The position numbers were made by a program, and so were the translations under genes. A stretch of DNA of 35,215 nt, taken from NCBI GenBank assembly GCA_018268935.1, contig JAFDVS010000069.1, positions 5,471 to 40,685 of the forward strand, read 5' to 3'. Each line of letters begins with the position of its first letter. Position 1 is the stretch's first letter. Source of the DNA: Acidobacteriota bacterium (GTDB taxonomy: Bacteria > Acidobacteriota > Terriglobia > Bryobacterales > Bryobacteraceae). Below, in pieces: positions 8,750-15,706 of the stretch. A model generated the notes under the pieces. It worked only from the letters and a program-made list of their open reading frames with translations. It did not search any database and was not told where the DNA came from.

Positions 8750-9900
8750 GTTCCTTTTACGTATTTGCCCTTCTCCAAACCTGGCATGAGCTGAATTTCA
8801 ATCTCGGGAATCCCGAGGATGTGGAAGCGATCCCGTGGAGCGTGCCGGTGAGCGTCATCGTCACGCTGGGCATACTGATCCTCTTGCTCAAGAGCCGGCG
8901 GAATTATATGGCCCTGCCGGAGCTGGCAGTATCGAACGATCCGTCTCCACAGGATGTGACAGTCGTGATTCCAGCACGCAACGAAGAGAAGCGCATTGCA
9001 AAGTGCGTGAAGAGCTTCGCCGGGACGCGGGTGATAGTGGTAGACGACGGATCGACGGACAAGACGGCGGAACTGGCGCGGGCGGCAGGGGCGGAAGTGA
9101 TCGAAGCACCACCATTGTTGACGGGAGTGATGGGAAAGCCGAACGCGCTTTGGGCCGGAGCGCAGTTGGCGGAGACGGCGTATGTTCTTTTTGTGGATGC
9201 GGACACGACGTTCTCCGCGCCATTTCTGGCCTCAGCGGTGAAGCATGCCTCCAACGGTCAACTGGTGCTGATGAGCGCATTCCTGAAGCAGAAGTACGGA
9301 TCGTTCTCGGAGCGGATGCTGATGCCCTATGCCTTCGCACTGTACTTTTGCGGCGTGAGTGCGAAGAACGTCCAGAACTTCCTGCATCCTGAGACGCTGG
9401 CCAACGGCCAGTGCATGCTGTTTCTGCGAAGTGCATACGAGTTTTTCGGCGGCCACAAATCGGTGCAGACGAGCGTGATTGAAGATATGGCCATTGCGCA
9501 GAAGGTAAAGCGCCATCGGATGCGGTTGCAGATTCTGCGGGCGGAGCATTTGGGCGCCGTGCGGATGTATGAGTCGCTGGGTGATATTTGGCGGGGATTC
9601 CAGAAAAACTCGTTTCGGTTTCTGCGGGAGGATCGCAAGACAGGGATGCAGGTAATGCTGGCCTCTATCCTGCTGATGAGCATCCTGCCGGTGACGGGCT
9701 GGTTGATCTGGGAGCAACAATGGCCGTTTGCCATTCCGATGTGGCTCTTGCCGCCATTACTCCTGAGAGGCTGGTATGGGGGACTCGGCAAGGCTCTACT
9801 GTGTTACCCGGCGATTTATGTGTTTCAAGTGATTGCATTGCACGGGATGGTGACATCGTTATTCGGACTGAAGTCGGAGTGGAAGGGCCGGAAGGTGTAA
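8746..9900 (+). CDS. Membrane family 2 glycosyltransferase, CruC/CrtQ-like
   Basis: A 384-residue GT-A fold enzyme with a membrane segment near residues 30-47 and hydrophobic segments in the last 90 residues. The catalytic domain shows VTVVIPARNEE, VDDGSTD, the DXD-type metal site DADT, and the acidic motif IEDMAIAQ. Enzymes of this kind glycosylate carotenoids (CrtQ in staphyloxanthin, CruC in chlorobactene pathways) as well as other lipids. It begins with GTG at 8746 inside a GTGA overlap with the molybdoenzyme, a sign of coupled translation. An acyltransferase follows 10 bases later. Function as a carotenoid glycosyltransferase is inferred from context; the donor sugar is unknown. Family call is secure, substrate is not. 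Confidence 0.8.
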   Translation: MSSFYVFALLQTWHELNFNLGNPEDVEAIPWSVPVSVIVTLGILILLLKSRRNYMALPELAVSNDPSPQDVTVVIPARNEEKRIAKCVKSFAGTRVIVVDDGSTDKTAELARAAGAEVIEAPPLLTGVMGKPNALWAGAQLAETAYVLFVDADTTFSAPFLASAVKHASNGQLVLMSAFLKQKYGSFSERMLMPYAFALYFCGVSAKNVQNFLHPETLANGQCMLFLRSAYEFFGGHKSVQTSVIEDMAIAQKVKRHRMRLQILRAEHLGAVRMYESLGDIWRGFQKNSFRFLREDRKTGMQVMLASILLMSILPVTGWLIWEQQWPFAIPMWLLPPLLLRGWYGGLGKALLCYPAIYVFQVIALHGMVTSLFGLKSEWKGRKV

Positions 9901-9910
9901 GGCCAGCGCC

Positions 9911-10627
9911 ATGCCGCCGTTGCAGTATGGAGCGCCGTGGGGAGCAATCTACCGGATGTGGCCGTCGATCGCCTCCGGGTCGCGTTATTCGGTGGATGTT
10001 TTCAGCCGGGAAGTGGTGAGCCGGATGCAGCCTCCGCCGCGGAGCGAAGGCATGGAGAACATTCCGGCTGATCCAGGTTTCTTGATTTGCGCGAACCATT
10101 ACCAGCGGAAGGGGATGTGGATTCTGCATCCGGCATCGGCGATCACCCAGTCAATTCGTGCAAAGCGCGGTCCGTCAGAGGCGCCAGTGCGATGGGTGGT
10201 GACGGCAAACTGGCCAAAGTGGAGGCTTGGGTCGTGGCAGGTACCTAACCCAGGAGACTGGTTGTTACCGCGGGTGGCTCATGCGCTTCATTGCTACCCT
10301 GTGTCCTTTGCCGGGGCGAACCCTGCCTACACGGCGCGGTCGTTGCGCCGGCTGTTGCAGGATGCACGAAGTTTGAATGCACCGATTGGGTTGTTTCCAG
10401 AAGGAGTGGGCGGCGCGGCTGGCCGAATCGGGGAAGCACTGCCTGGAGTAGAGCGGCTGATTCAGATGCTGGCGCGGCAAGGGGTACGGGTGTTGCCAGT
10501 GGGCATTCGAGAAGAGAACCGGCTGGTGATTCGATTCGGAACGATGATCGAGCCCGGCCTCTTGGCGGAAGCCGGCGATGCGGCGCGGCTGGTGATGGGG
10601 CGCATTGCGGACTTGGCTCAACGCTGA
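9911..10627 (+). CDS. PlsC-like acyltransferase, possible carotenoid-glycoside acyltransferase
   Basis: A 238-residue protein resembling glycerolipid acyltransferases. Motif I reads NHYQRKG (62-68): the catalytic His is H63, but Gly is found at 68 where the HX4D family has Asp. Motif III is intact as LFPEGVGG (161-168). A later block VRVLPVGIR corresponds to the motif IV region. There is no clear signal peptide or strong membrane helix, fitting a peripheral enzyme at the inner membrane. Next to a CruC/CrtQ-type glycosyltransferase it recalls CruD/CrtO, which esterify the sugar of carotenoid glycosides. The missing Asp means either a divergent active site or a different mechanism. It follows the glycosyltransferase by 10 bases and ends 34 bases before the peroxiredoxin. 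Confidence 0.7.
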   Translation: MPPLQYGAPWGAIYRMWPSIASGSRYSVDVFSREVVSRMQPPPRSEGMENIPADPGFLICANHYQRKGMWILHPASAITQSIRAKRGPSEAPVRWVVTANWPKWRLGSWQVPNPGDWLLPRVAHALHCYPVSFAGANPAYTARSLRRLLQDARSLNAPIGLFPEGVGGAAGRIGEALPGVERLIQMLARQGVRVLPVGIREENRLVIRFGTMIEPGLLAEAGDAARLVMGRIADLAQR

Positions 10628-10661
10628 TAGTCTGACACTGAATGATTCCCCAGGAGGGTAT

Positions 10662-11195
10662 ATGACCCGAGGCAAGTTCCTGCTGGCTGCCGCCGCTACG
10701 GCTGCCGGTCTTTCTGCCCAGAGCGCACCGCCCAAGACCCATCTCAAGGTCGGCGACGCGGCGCCCGATTTCACATTGCCTTCCACTGGTGGGAAGCCGG
10801 TCACGTTATCGAGCTTCCGCGGCCAGAAGAACGTCGTATTGGCATTCTTCCCTGCCGCATTCACCGGTGGTTGAACCAAAGAAATGACGGCGTACCAGGC
10901 TGGTATCGCCAAGTTCGAAGGCATGGACGCACAGGTTTTCGGCGTTAGTACAGATAACACACCAAGCTTAGGAGTATTCGCAAAGCAGACAGGGGCATCG
11001 TTCCCCATGCTGAGCGACTTTGCGAAACGAAGTGTGTCCAAAGCCTATGGAGTATTGATGGAGGAGCGAGGGATCGCCAACCGTGCCACCTTTGTGGTGG
11101 ACATGGAAGGTAAGATCGCCCATATCGAAGAGGGCAGCTCCGCCATTGACATCAGCGGCGCAGAGATGGCCTGCAGCCGCATTAAGAAGAAATAG
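10662..11195 (+). CDS. Exported selenocysteine-containing peroxiredoxin (in-frame UGA read as Sec)
   Basis: Read through one UGA (10872-10874) this encodes 177 residues with a Sec-type leader (RGKFLLAAAATAAGLSAQS) and a complete AhpC/TSA-Prx domain. The UGA is codon 71 in FFPAAFTGG-U-TKEM, precisely the peroxidatic cysteine position. The next gene has FFPAAFTGG-C-TKEM there. Homology to that paralogue continues in the same frame on both sides of the UGA (about 27 differences over 155 aligned residues, counted by eye), so the downstream half is under coding constraint. A SECIS-like hairpin begins 14 bases after the UGA. A second cysteine near the C-terminus (GAEMACSRIKK) may be the resolving residue. 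A strong ribosome-binding site AGGAGG (10652-10657) precedes the ATG. Peroxiredoxins are an established bacterial selenoprotein family. Alternatives are a nonsense mutation or sequencing error, which would not explain the hairpin. Confidence 0.85.
10889..10910 (+). promoter_or_regulatory. Bacterial SECIS-like hairpin for Sec insertion
   Basis: GGCG-UACCA (10889-10897) pairs with UGGUA-U-CGCC (10901-10910): nine base pairs with one bulged U (10906) and a three-base apical loop GGC (10898-10900). Twenty-three bases separate the UGA from the loop. As I recall the bSECIS model, the loop should lie roughly 16-37 bases downstream and start with G, and both conditions hold. The element lies inside the coding region, as bacterial SECIS elements do. 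The paralogous cysteine gene has no such pairing at the equivalent place, so the hairpin is specific to the UGA copy. Confidence 0.8.
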
Positions 11196-11219
11196 GAACG
11201 GAACCAGGGTCGGGAGTAC

Positions 11220-11238
11220 GCCGCGGGTGAGCCGCGGG
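11220..11238 (+). other. CCGCGG-GTGAG-CCGCGG inverted repeat between the two peroxiredoxin genes
   Basis: CCGCGG (11221-11226) and CCGCGG (11232-11237) are self-complementary hexamers that can form a 6-bp hairpin with a five-base loop, 25 bases after the selenoprotein stop. No T-run follows directly, so it may only weaken transcription or stabilise the 3' end. The remaining 120 bases before the next gene show no convincing promoter; a purine-rich GAGGGAG (11347-11353) is the likely ribosome-binding site of the cysteine paralogue. Confidence 0.3.
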
Positions 11239-11358
11239 GCCTCGCGACGACGCACTGTTGTGTTCTTCGTTCCCATACAGGAGAAGTGTGTCTTGCCGAA
11301 CATGCATTCGCACTGCTAGTCTATCTCTCAGATTCCGTTCGAATTAGAGGGAGCTAAC

Positions 11359-11892
11359 ATGTTACGTGCACGATTTCTTCTGGTGGCCGCGTTTGGCGCG
11401 GTCTCGAGCCTGATGGCGCAAACCGCGCCGCCAAAAACTCATCTCAAAGTCGGAGACATGGCTCCTGACTTCACCCTTCCATCCACTGCCGGAAAGCCGG
11501 TAAAGCTCTCGGATTTCCGAGGCAAAAACAATGTTGTGCTGGCTTTCTTCCCAGCGGCATTTACTGGCGGCTGCACGAAGGAAATGACTTCTTATGGTCA
11601 GAATCTTTCGAAGTTTGAGGGCATGGGAGCGCAGGTCTTCGGCATCAGCACGGACAATACGCCAAGTCTCGGCGTGTTCGCGAAGCAGACCGGCGCAACA
11701 TTTCCGCTGCTCAGCGACTTCGCCAAGCGCAGTGTGTCGAAGGACTATGGTGTCCTGATGGCTGATCGCGGGTTGGCCAACCGGGCGACATTCGTGATTG
11801 ACACAAACGGTAAGATCACCCACATCGAAGAGGGCAGCGTGGCAGTGGACATCAGCGGGGCCGAGATGGCCTGCAGCCGGATCAAGAAGTAG
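11359..11892 (+). CDS. Exported cysteine peroxiredoxin, tandem paralogue of the selenoprotein
   Basis: A 177-residue AhpC/TSA-type peroxiredoxin with a hydrophobic leader ending near LMAQT, so probably periplasmic. The peroxidatic cysteine is C72 in FFPAAFTGGCTKEM, and a second cysteine sits near the C-terminus in GAEMACSRIKK. It reduces hydroperoxides using reductants that cannot be identified here. It is about 83% identical by eye to the preceding UGA-containing gene, with the same length and ends, so the two are a tandem duplication. At the position of the SECIS hairpin its sequence has diverged and no stem can form. The spacer of 163 bases suggests it may have its own promoter, but none is obvious. 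Confidence 0.9.
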   Translation: MLRARFLLVAAFGAVSSLMAQTAPPKTHLKVGDMAPDFTLPSTAGKPVKLSDFRGKNNVVLAFFPAAFTGGCTKEMTSYGQNLSKFEGMGAQVFGISTDNTPSLGVFAKQTGATFPLLSDFAKRSVSKDYGVLMADRGLANRATFVIDTNGKITHIEEGSVAVDISGAEMACSRIKK

Positions 11893-11915
11893 CCGCACTT
11901 TCCATGATGGGTACA

Positions 11916-11956
11916 GGCCGTCATTGTCTGGTAAGTTTGGTAGGACAATGACGGCC
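11916..11956 (+). promoter_or_regulatory. 13-bp perfect inverted repeat covering the start codon of the CPBP gene
   Basis: GGCCGTCATTGTC (11916-11928) and GACAATGACGGCC (11944-11956) are perfect reverse complements separated by 15 bases. The ATG at 11948-11950 lies in the right arm, and the weak ribosome-binding sequence GGTAGG (11939-11944) lies in the loop and its junction. As RNA this hairpin would hide the start codon. It also follows the peroxiredoxin stop by 23 bases, but there is no T-tract, so termination alone is a poor explanation. Confidence 0.6.
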
Positions 11957-14900
11957 CTGCGATTGGACTCCAATGACCGGCGGCTGGCGCTTGCCGCCGT
12001 TCTGCTAACCCTTCTCAGCGCCGCTTTCGTTACCTACAATTTTCAAGCTGCTTTTCCGCAGGCCTCGCTCACTCTGACCCTGTCCGCCGATCAAATCGAG
12101 GAAAAGGCAGCAGCCGTTTTGCGTACGCGCGGGCTTGCACCGCAAGGTTTCCGCAATATTACGGTGTTTGAACCGGATGAAGAAGCGCGCCTGTACCTGG
12201 AGCGGGAACTGGGCCTCGAGGCAGCGAATAAGTTGATGGCATCCACTGTGCCCGTTTGGCAATGGCGGGCCCGGTGGTTCCAACCTCCGGAAAAAGAAGA
12301 GCGCATCGTGCGGCTCACGCCGGCGGGACGGCTGGTGGGCTTTGAGCACAGGATCAAGGAGACGGATGCGGGGGCGCGGCTGGAGCGCGACGCGGCGCGG
12401 CTGCTGGCGAAGGCGTTCCTGGATGGACAGACATCGCTGCCGCATAAACTGATTTCGGAGCAGACGGAATCGCGGGCAAATCGGGATGATCATTCCTTCA
12501 CATGGGAACAGGAGTCCTTTAAGGCTAAAGATGCGACGATCCGGCGGACCGTGGTGTTGCAGGGGGATAAGGTCGGCAGCTATCGGGAGTATCTCTACAT
12601 CCCGGAACAGTGGCAGAGAGATTTTGCCAAGCTGCGGTCCGCAAATGAGCTGTATGCATCGATCGCGCAGGCTCTGTATGCGTTACTGGGAGTTGGTGCG
12701 ATAGTCGTGTTTCTTCAAGCTCTACGGGCTCGGGCGATTCCGTGGCGCGCCATTCTGCGAATTTCGTTCCTCGTGGCACTGCTGCAGTTGTTGAATGGGC
12801 TGAATACAATTGGCCTTGCCGTGGATGGAATGAAGACGTCATCGTCCTATCCGGAGATGCTGCTGCTGGGAGTGCTGCAATCGCTGGGGTCCGGCACTGG
12901 GGTGTTCCTATATGTACTGGTTCCCCTGGCAGCCGGCATCGTGTTGTTTGGCCGCACGTATCCTCACCAGCTACCGCTTTCGGTGGCGTTCACGTGGCGA
13001 GGAATGGGAACACGCTCGTTCTTCCGGGCTGTGATGGCTGGATTTGCGATGGCCGCCGGACACATGATGTTTGTCACGGCGTTCTACATGGTCGGATCGA
13101 AGGCAGGTGTTTGGAGTCCGCAGGATGTCGGCTATTCGGATCTGCTGGCGACTCCGTTTCCGTGGCTTTACCCTTTGTCGGTCGCGGCAATGGCGTCGAC
13201 CGCGGAGGAATTCTGGTTCCGGCTGCTGGCGATTCCTCTGCTCGGCCGCGTCTTGAAGATGCGCTGGCTTGTGATTGCGATTCCGGCGTTTGTCTGGGGA
13301 TTCCTGCATGCGAATTATCCCCAGCAACCGGGCTACATCCGGGGTGTGGAGGTAGGGATTATCGGAGTGGTTGCGGGACTGGTGATGCAGCGCTTTGGAA
13401 TCGCCGCGACGCTGGTGTGGCACTACACGATCGATGCATTGCTGATTGGCCTGTTCCTGTTCAAGGCGGATAATCTGCGTTTCCTCGCCAATGGGGCGCT
13501 GGTGGTGGTAGCGATTCTGGCGCCGCTTCTCATTGCGGTTGTATTGTACAGGCGCAATGGCGGATTCCTGCCGGAGTTGGATACCCAGTTGGGGCCGGAA
13601 CCGGATCTAGAAGCGCCTCCTGCGGCGATTCTGGATGCACCGATTGAGCCTCCGTGGCCGGCCCGGCATTTGTACGTTGCAGCAGTTTTGTTCGGACTAC
13701 TGGCGCTATTCTTACGACCGATCACATTCGGCGATTTCGTCCGCATCTCCGTCACGCGCGTGGATGCGGAGAGAGCGGCGGTAGCGGAAATGGAGAAGCG
13801 GAAGCTGAAGCCCACCGAGTGGCTGATGGTAGCGGATTTCAGCAGTTCGATGCGGCCAATGGAAGCGGAGTATCTGCGGCAGCAGGTTGGCACGTTACGA
13901 GCGAATCAACTGATGGAGACGCATCTGAAGCATGCAGTGTGGCGGGTGCGGTTCTTCAAGCCGCTGTCACCCGAGCAGTGGCTTTTTTATGTGGATCAAC
14001 GCGGTGTGGTGTATCGCTTCGATCATGAACTCGATGAAAAGGCCGCGGGTGCGAAACTTACCGCACAGGAGGCAAGGGCGAAGGCGGAAGAGGCGCTGGC
14101 GGCACAAGGGCACCGGGTGGCCTACTTCAATCTGATGGATACGAACGAGGAAAAGAGGGAAAATCGCACGGACCACAGTTTCAATTTCGAAGATACGCGG
14201 TTCCAGGCAGGAGAGGCCAAGCTTCGTATTGCCATCGCGATCATCGGCGATGAGGCGTGCCAGTACAGACCGTATATCAAGCTGCCGGAGGCGTGGATTC
14301 GCGACTTCACAAGAACGCGGCTGAGTTCCTTTCTGATGCCTGCGCTGGTGGGGATTACAGGTGTACCGCTGCTGATCGCGCTGATCCGGAGGCTGGGATC
14401 GGCACAAATGCGGTATCACTGGCGGACCTACGCGTTATTTGCGGTGATTACGGCAGTGCTGGCGGCACTCGATTTCGTGAACGGCTATCCGCAGTGGCTG
14501 TCGGGCTACGATACTTCCGCTCCGTTAGCGAACTACTACGGGCAGATGTGGACGGGCGCCATTTTGGGAGTGTTGCTTTACGGTGTGGCAGCTGGGGTGT
14601 GCGTGCTGTGCGCCGATGCGTTTCTGCAGGGATTGTTTCCGATGCGTCAACTGCCGGCGGTGTCGTTGCCACGCGCGGCGGCGATCACGGTATTGCTGGC
14701 CGGATTATACCGGGTGACGGAGTGGGTGGAGCAGTTGGCGCCGGGTCCGCGATTCGACGTGCCGATGTGGAACCTAGGCTCGATCGAGCACCTGCTGCCT
14801 GCGTTTTCCGAGTTTCAGCAGGCATGGTTTGCGGCGATCATGACGGCGTCTCTATTTGCTGTGTGCGTGTGCGGCGCGTTGCTGCTGCTAAGCCGGCAGG

Positions 14901-15229
14901 GCTTGCTGCGCCTGGCGGCCTTGATCCTGGTGGCTGGGGTGGCAGCGGGGAGCCATGCGCTGCTGCAGCTCCCTGTACAGTTTCTTGTGCAGGCGATGGG
15001 AATGGGCGCCGTGGCGCTGATCGTGCTGACTTGTGCGACCGATGTGTTGAGCTTGGCGCTGGCGATATTCTGGCTCTTTTGTGGCGTGGCGCTGATAAAG
15101 TATCTTCCTCATCCAGCGGCTTTTTTACACTGGAATGCGGGGGTGCTGGTTGCGCTGTTGCTGGTGAGCACTCTGGTGGTATGGCGTCAGGGGCGATTTG
15201 CTGGGCGTGGCTCCGGCGTGGTAGATTAG
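11948..15229 (+). CDS. Large duplicated membrane protein with a CPBP (Abi/CAAX-type) protease core
   Basis: 1093 residues. After an N-terminal membrane helix (about 12-34) comes an extracytoplasmic module (about 40-250), then a multi-helix membrane domain containing the three CPBP metalloprotease motifs: EEFWFR (E420-E421-R425), WGFLH (H454) and HYTID (H492, D496). A second copy of the soluble module follows at about 600-795. Matching landmarks are NRDDHSFTWEQESF against NRTDHSFNFEDTRF, and YIPEQWQRDF against KLPEAWIRDF. A second multi-helix domain without the protease motifs comes after it. CPBP proteins are intramembrane glutamate proteases that process prenylated proteins, bacteriocins or membrane regulators; the target here is unknown. 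The start at 11948 is chosen because the open frame further upstream overlaps the peroxiredoxin. Confidence 0.75.
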   Translation: MTALRLDSNDRRLALAAVLLTLLSAAFVTYNFQAAFPQASLTLTLSADQIEEKAAAVLRTRGLAPQGFRNITVFEPDEEARLYLERELGLEAANKLMASTVPVWQWRARWFQPPEKEERIVRLTPAGRLVGFEHRIKETDAGARLERDAARLLAKAFLDGQTSLPHKLISEQTESRANRDDHSFTWEQESFKAKDATIRRTVVLQGDKVGSYREYLYIPEQWQRDFAKLRSANELYASIAQALYALLGVGAIVVFLQALRARAIPWRAILRISFLVALLQLLNGLNTIGLAVDGMKTSSSYPEMLLLGVLQSLGSGTGVFLYVLVPLAAGIVLFGRTYPHQLPLSVAFTWRGMGTRSFFRAVMAGFAMAAGHMMFVTAFYMVGSKAGVWSPQDVGYSDLLATPFPWLYPLSVAAMASTAEEFWFRLLAIPLLGRVLKMRWLVIAIPAFVWGFLHANYPQQPGYIRGVEVGIIGVVAGLVMQRFGIAATLVWHYTIDALLIGLFLFKADNLRFLANGALVVVAILAPLLIAVVLYRRNGGFLPELDTQLGPEPDLEAPPAAILDAPIEPPWPARHLYVAAVLFGLLALFLRPITFGDFVRISVTRVDAERAAVAEMEKRKLKPTEWLMVADFSSSMRPMEAEYLRQQVGTLRANQLMETHLKHAVWRVRFFKPLSPEQWLFYVDQRGVVYRFDHELDEKAAGAKLTAQEARAKAEEALAAQGHRVAYFNLMDTNEEKRENRTDHSFNFEDTRFQAGEAKLRIAIAIIGDEACQYRPYIKLPEAWIRDFTRTRLSSFLMPALVGITGVPLLIALIRRLGSAQMRYHWRTYALFAVITAVLAALDFVNGYPQWLSGYDTSAPLANYYGQMWTGAILGVLLYGVAAGVCVLCADAFLQGLFPMRQLPAVSLPRAAAITVLLAGLYRVTEWVEQLAPGPRFDVPMWNLGSIEHLLPAFSEFQQAWFAAIMTASLFAVCVCGALLLLSRQGLLRLAALILVAGVAAGSHALLQLPVQFLVQAMGMGAVALIVLTCATDVLSLALAIFWLFCGVALIKYLPHPAAFLHWNAGVLVALLLVSTLVVWRQGRFAGRGSGVVD

Positions 15230-15249
15230 AGAAGTCCGACAAGTGCTGC

Positions 15250-15326
<77 letters not shown>

Positions 15327-15347
15327 TTCCCTCAAATTCCCTCCGAA

Positions 15348-15665
15348 ATGGGTGCAGCAATGGCCAATCCAGCCCAACCTCCCAAGATTGAATTGATGCA
15401 AAGGCCCGACTACCGTGAGTCGTACGCCAACAGCGTCCAGGTAAGAGCCAACCTTTGGGATTTCTTCCTGATGTTTGGCCTGGTGCAACAGTCGTCACCG
15501 GATAGCGTCACCATTCACAACTTTCAGGGTGTGTATCTGAGCCCGCAGCAAGCCAAAGCTCTCTTGAATGTGCTCAGCCAGAACGTGAAAGATTACGAGG
15601 GCGCGTTCGGAGAAATCAAGCTGGAGCCGCAAGCACAGGCGGCGGGCGGCTCGATTATCCAATAA
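15348..15665 (+). CDS. DUF3467-like small protein
   Basis: A 105-residue soluble protein (101 if the second ATG at 15360 is used). The segment YANSVQVRANLWDFFLMFG and the later GVYLSPQQAKALLNVLSQNVKDYE resemble DUF3467, a small bacterial family of unknown function. There is no signal peptide and no membrane segment. It follows tRNA-Asp by 21 bases and faces glnD, whose end is 41 bases away, tail to tail. No good ribosome-binding site separates the two possible starts. Confidence 0.7.
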   Translation: MGAAMANPAQPPKIELMQRPDYRESYANSVQVRANLWDFFLMFGLVQQSSPDSVTIHNFQGVYLSPQQAKALLNVLSQNVKDYEGAFGEIKLEPQAQAAGGSIIQ

Positions 15666-15706
15666 GTCAGAGAAGACAAGAACGCGGAGCAGGAATGCTA
15701 GGCTCC

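Noticed and set aside
10605..10874. Separate 89-residue truncated peroxiredoxin, or a pseudogene
   Set aside because: The frame continues past the UGA with full similarity to the paralogue, and a SECIS-like hairpin follows, so one Sec-containing gene is the better explanation.
11220..11238. Terminator after the selenoprotein gene
   Set aside because: The stem is only 6 bp and no T-tract follows, so it is listed only as an inverted repeat.
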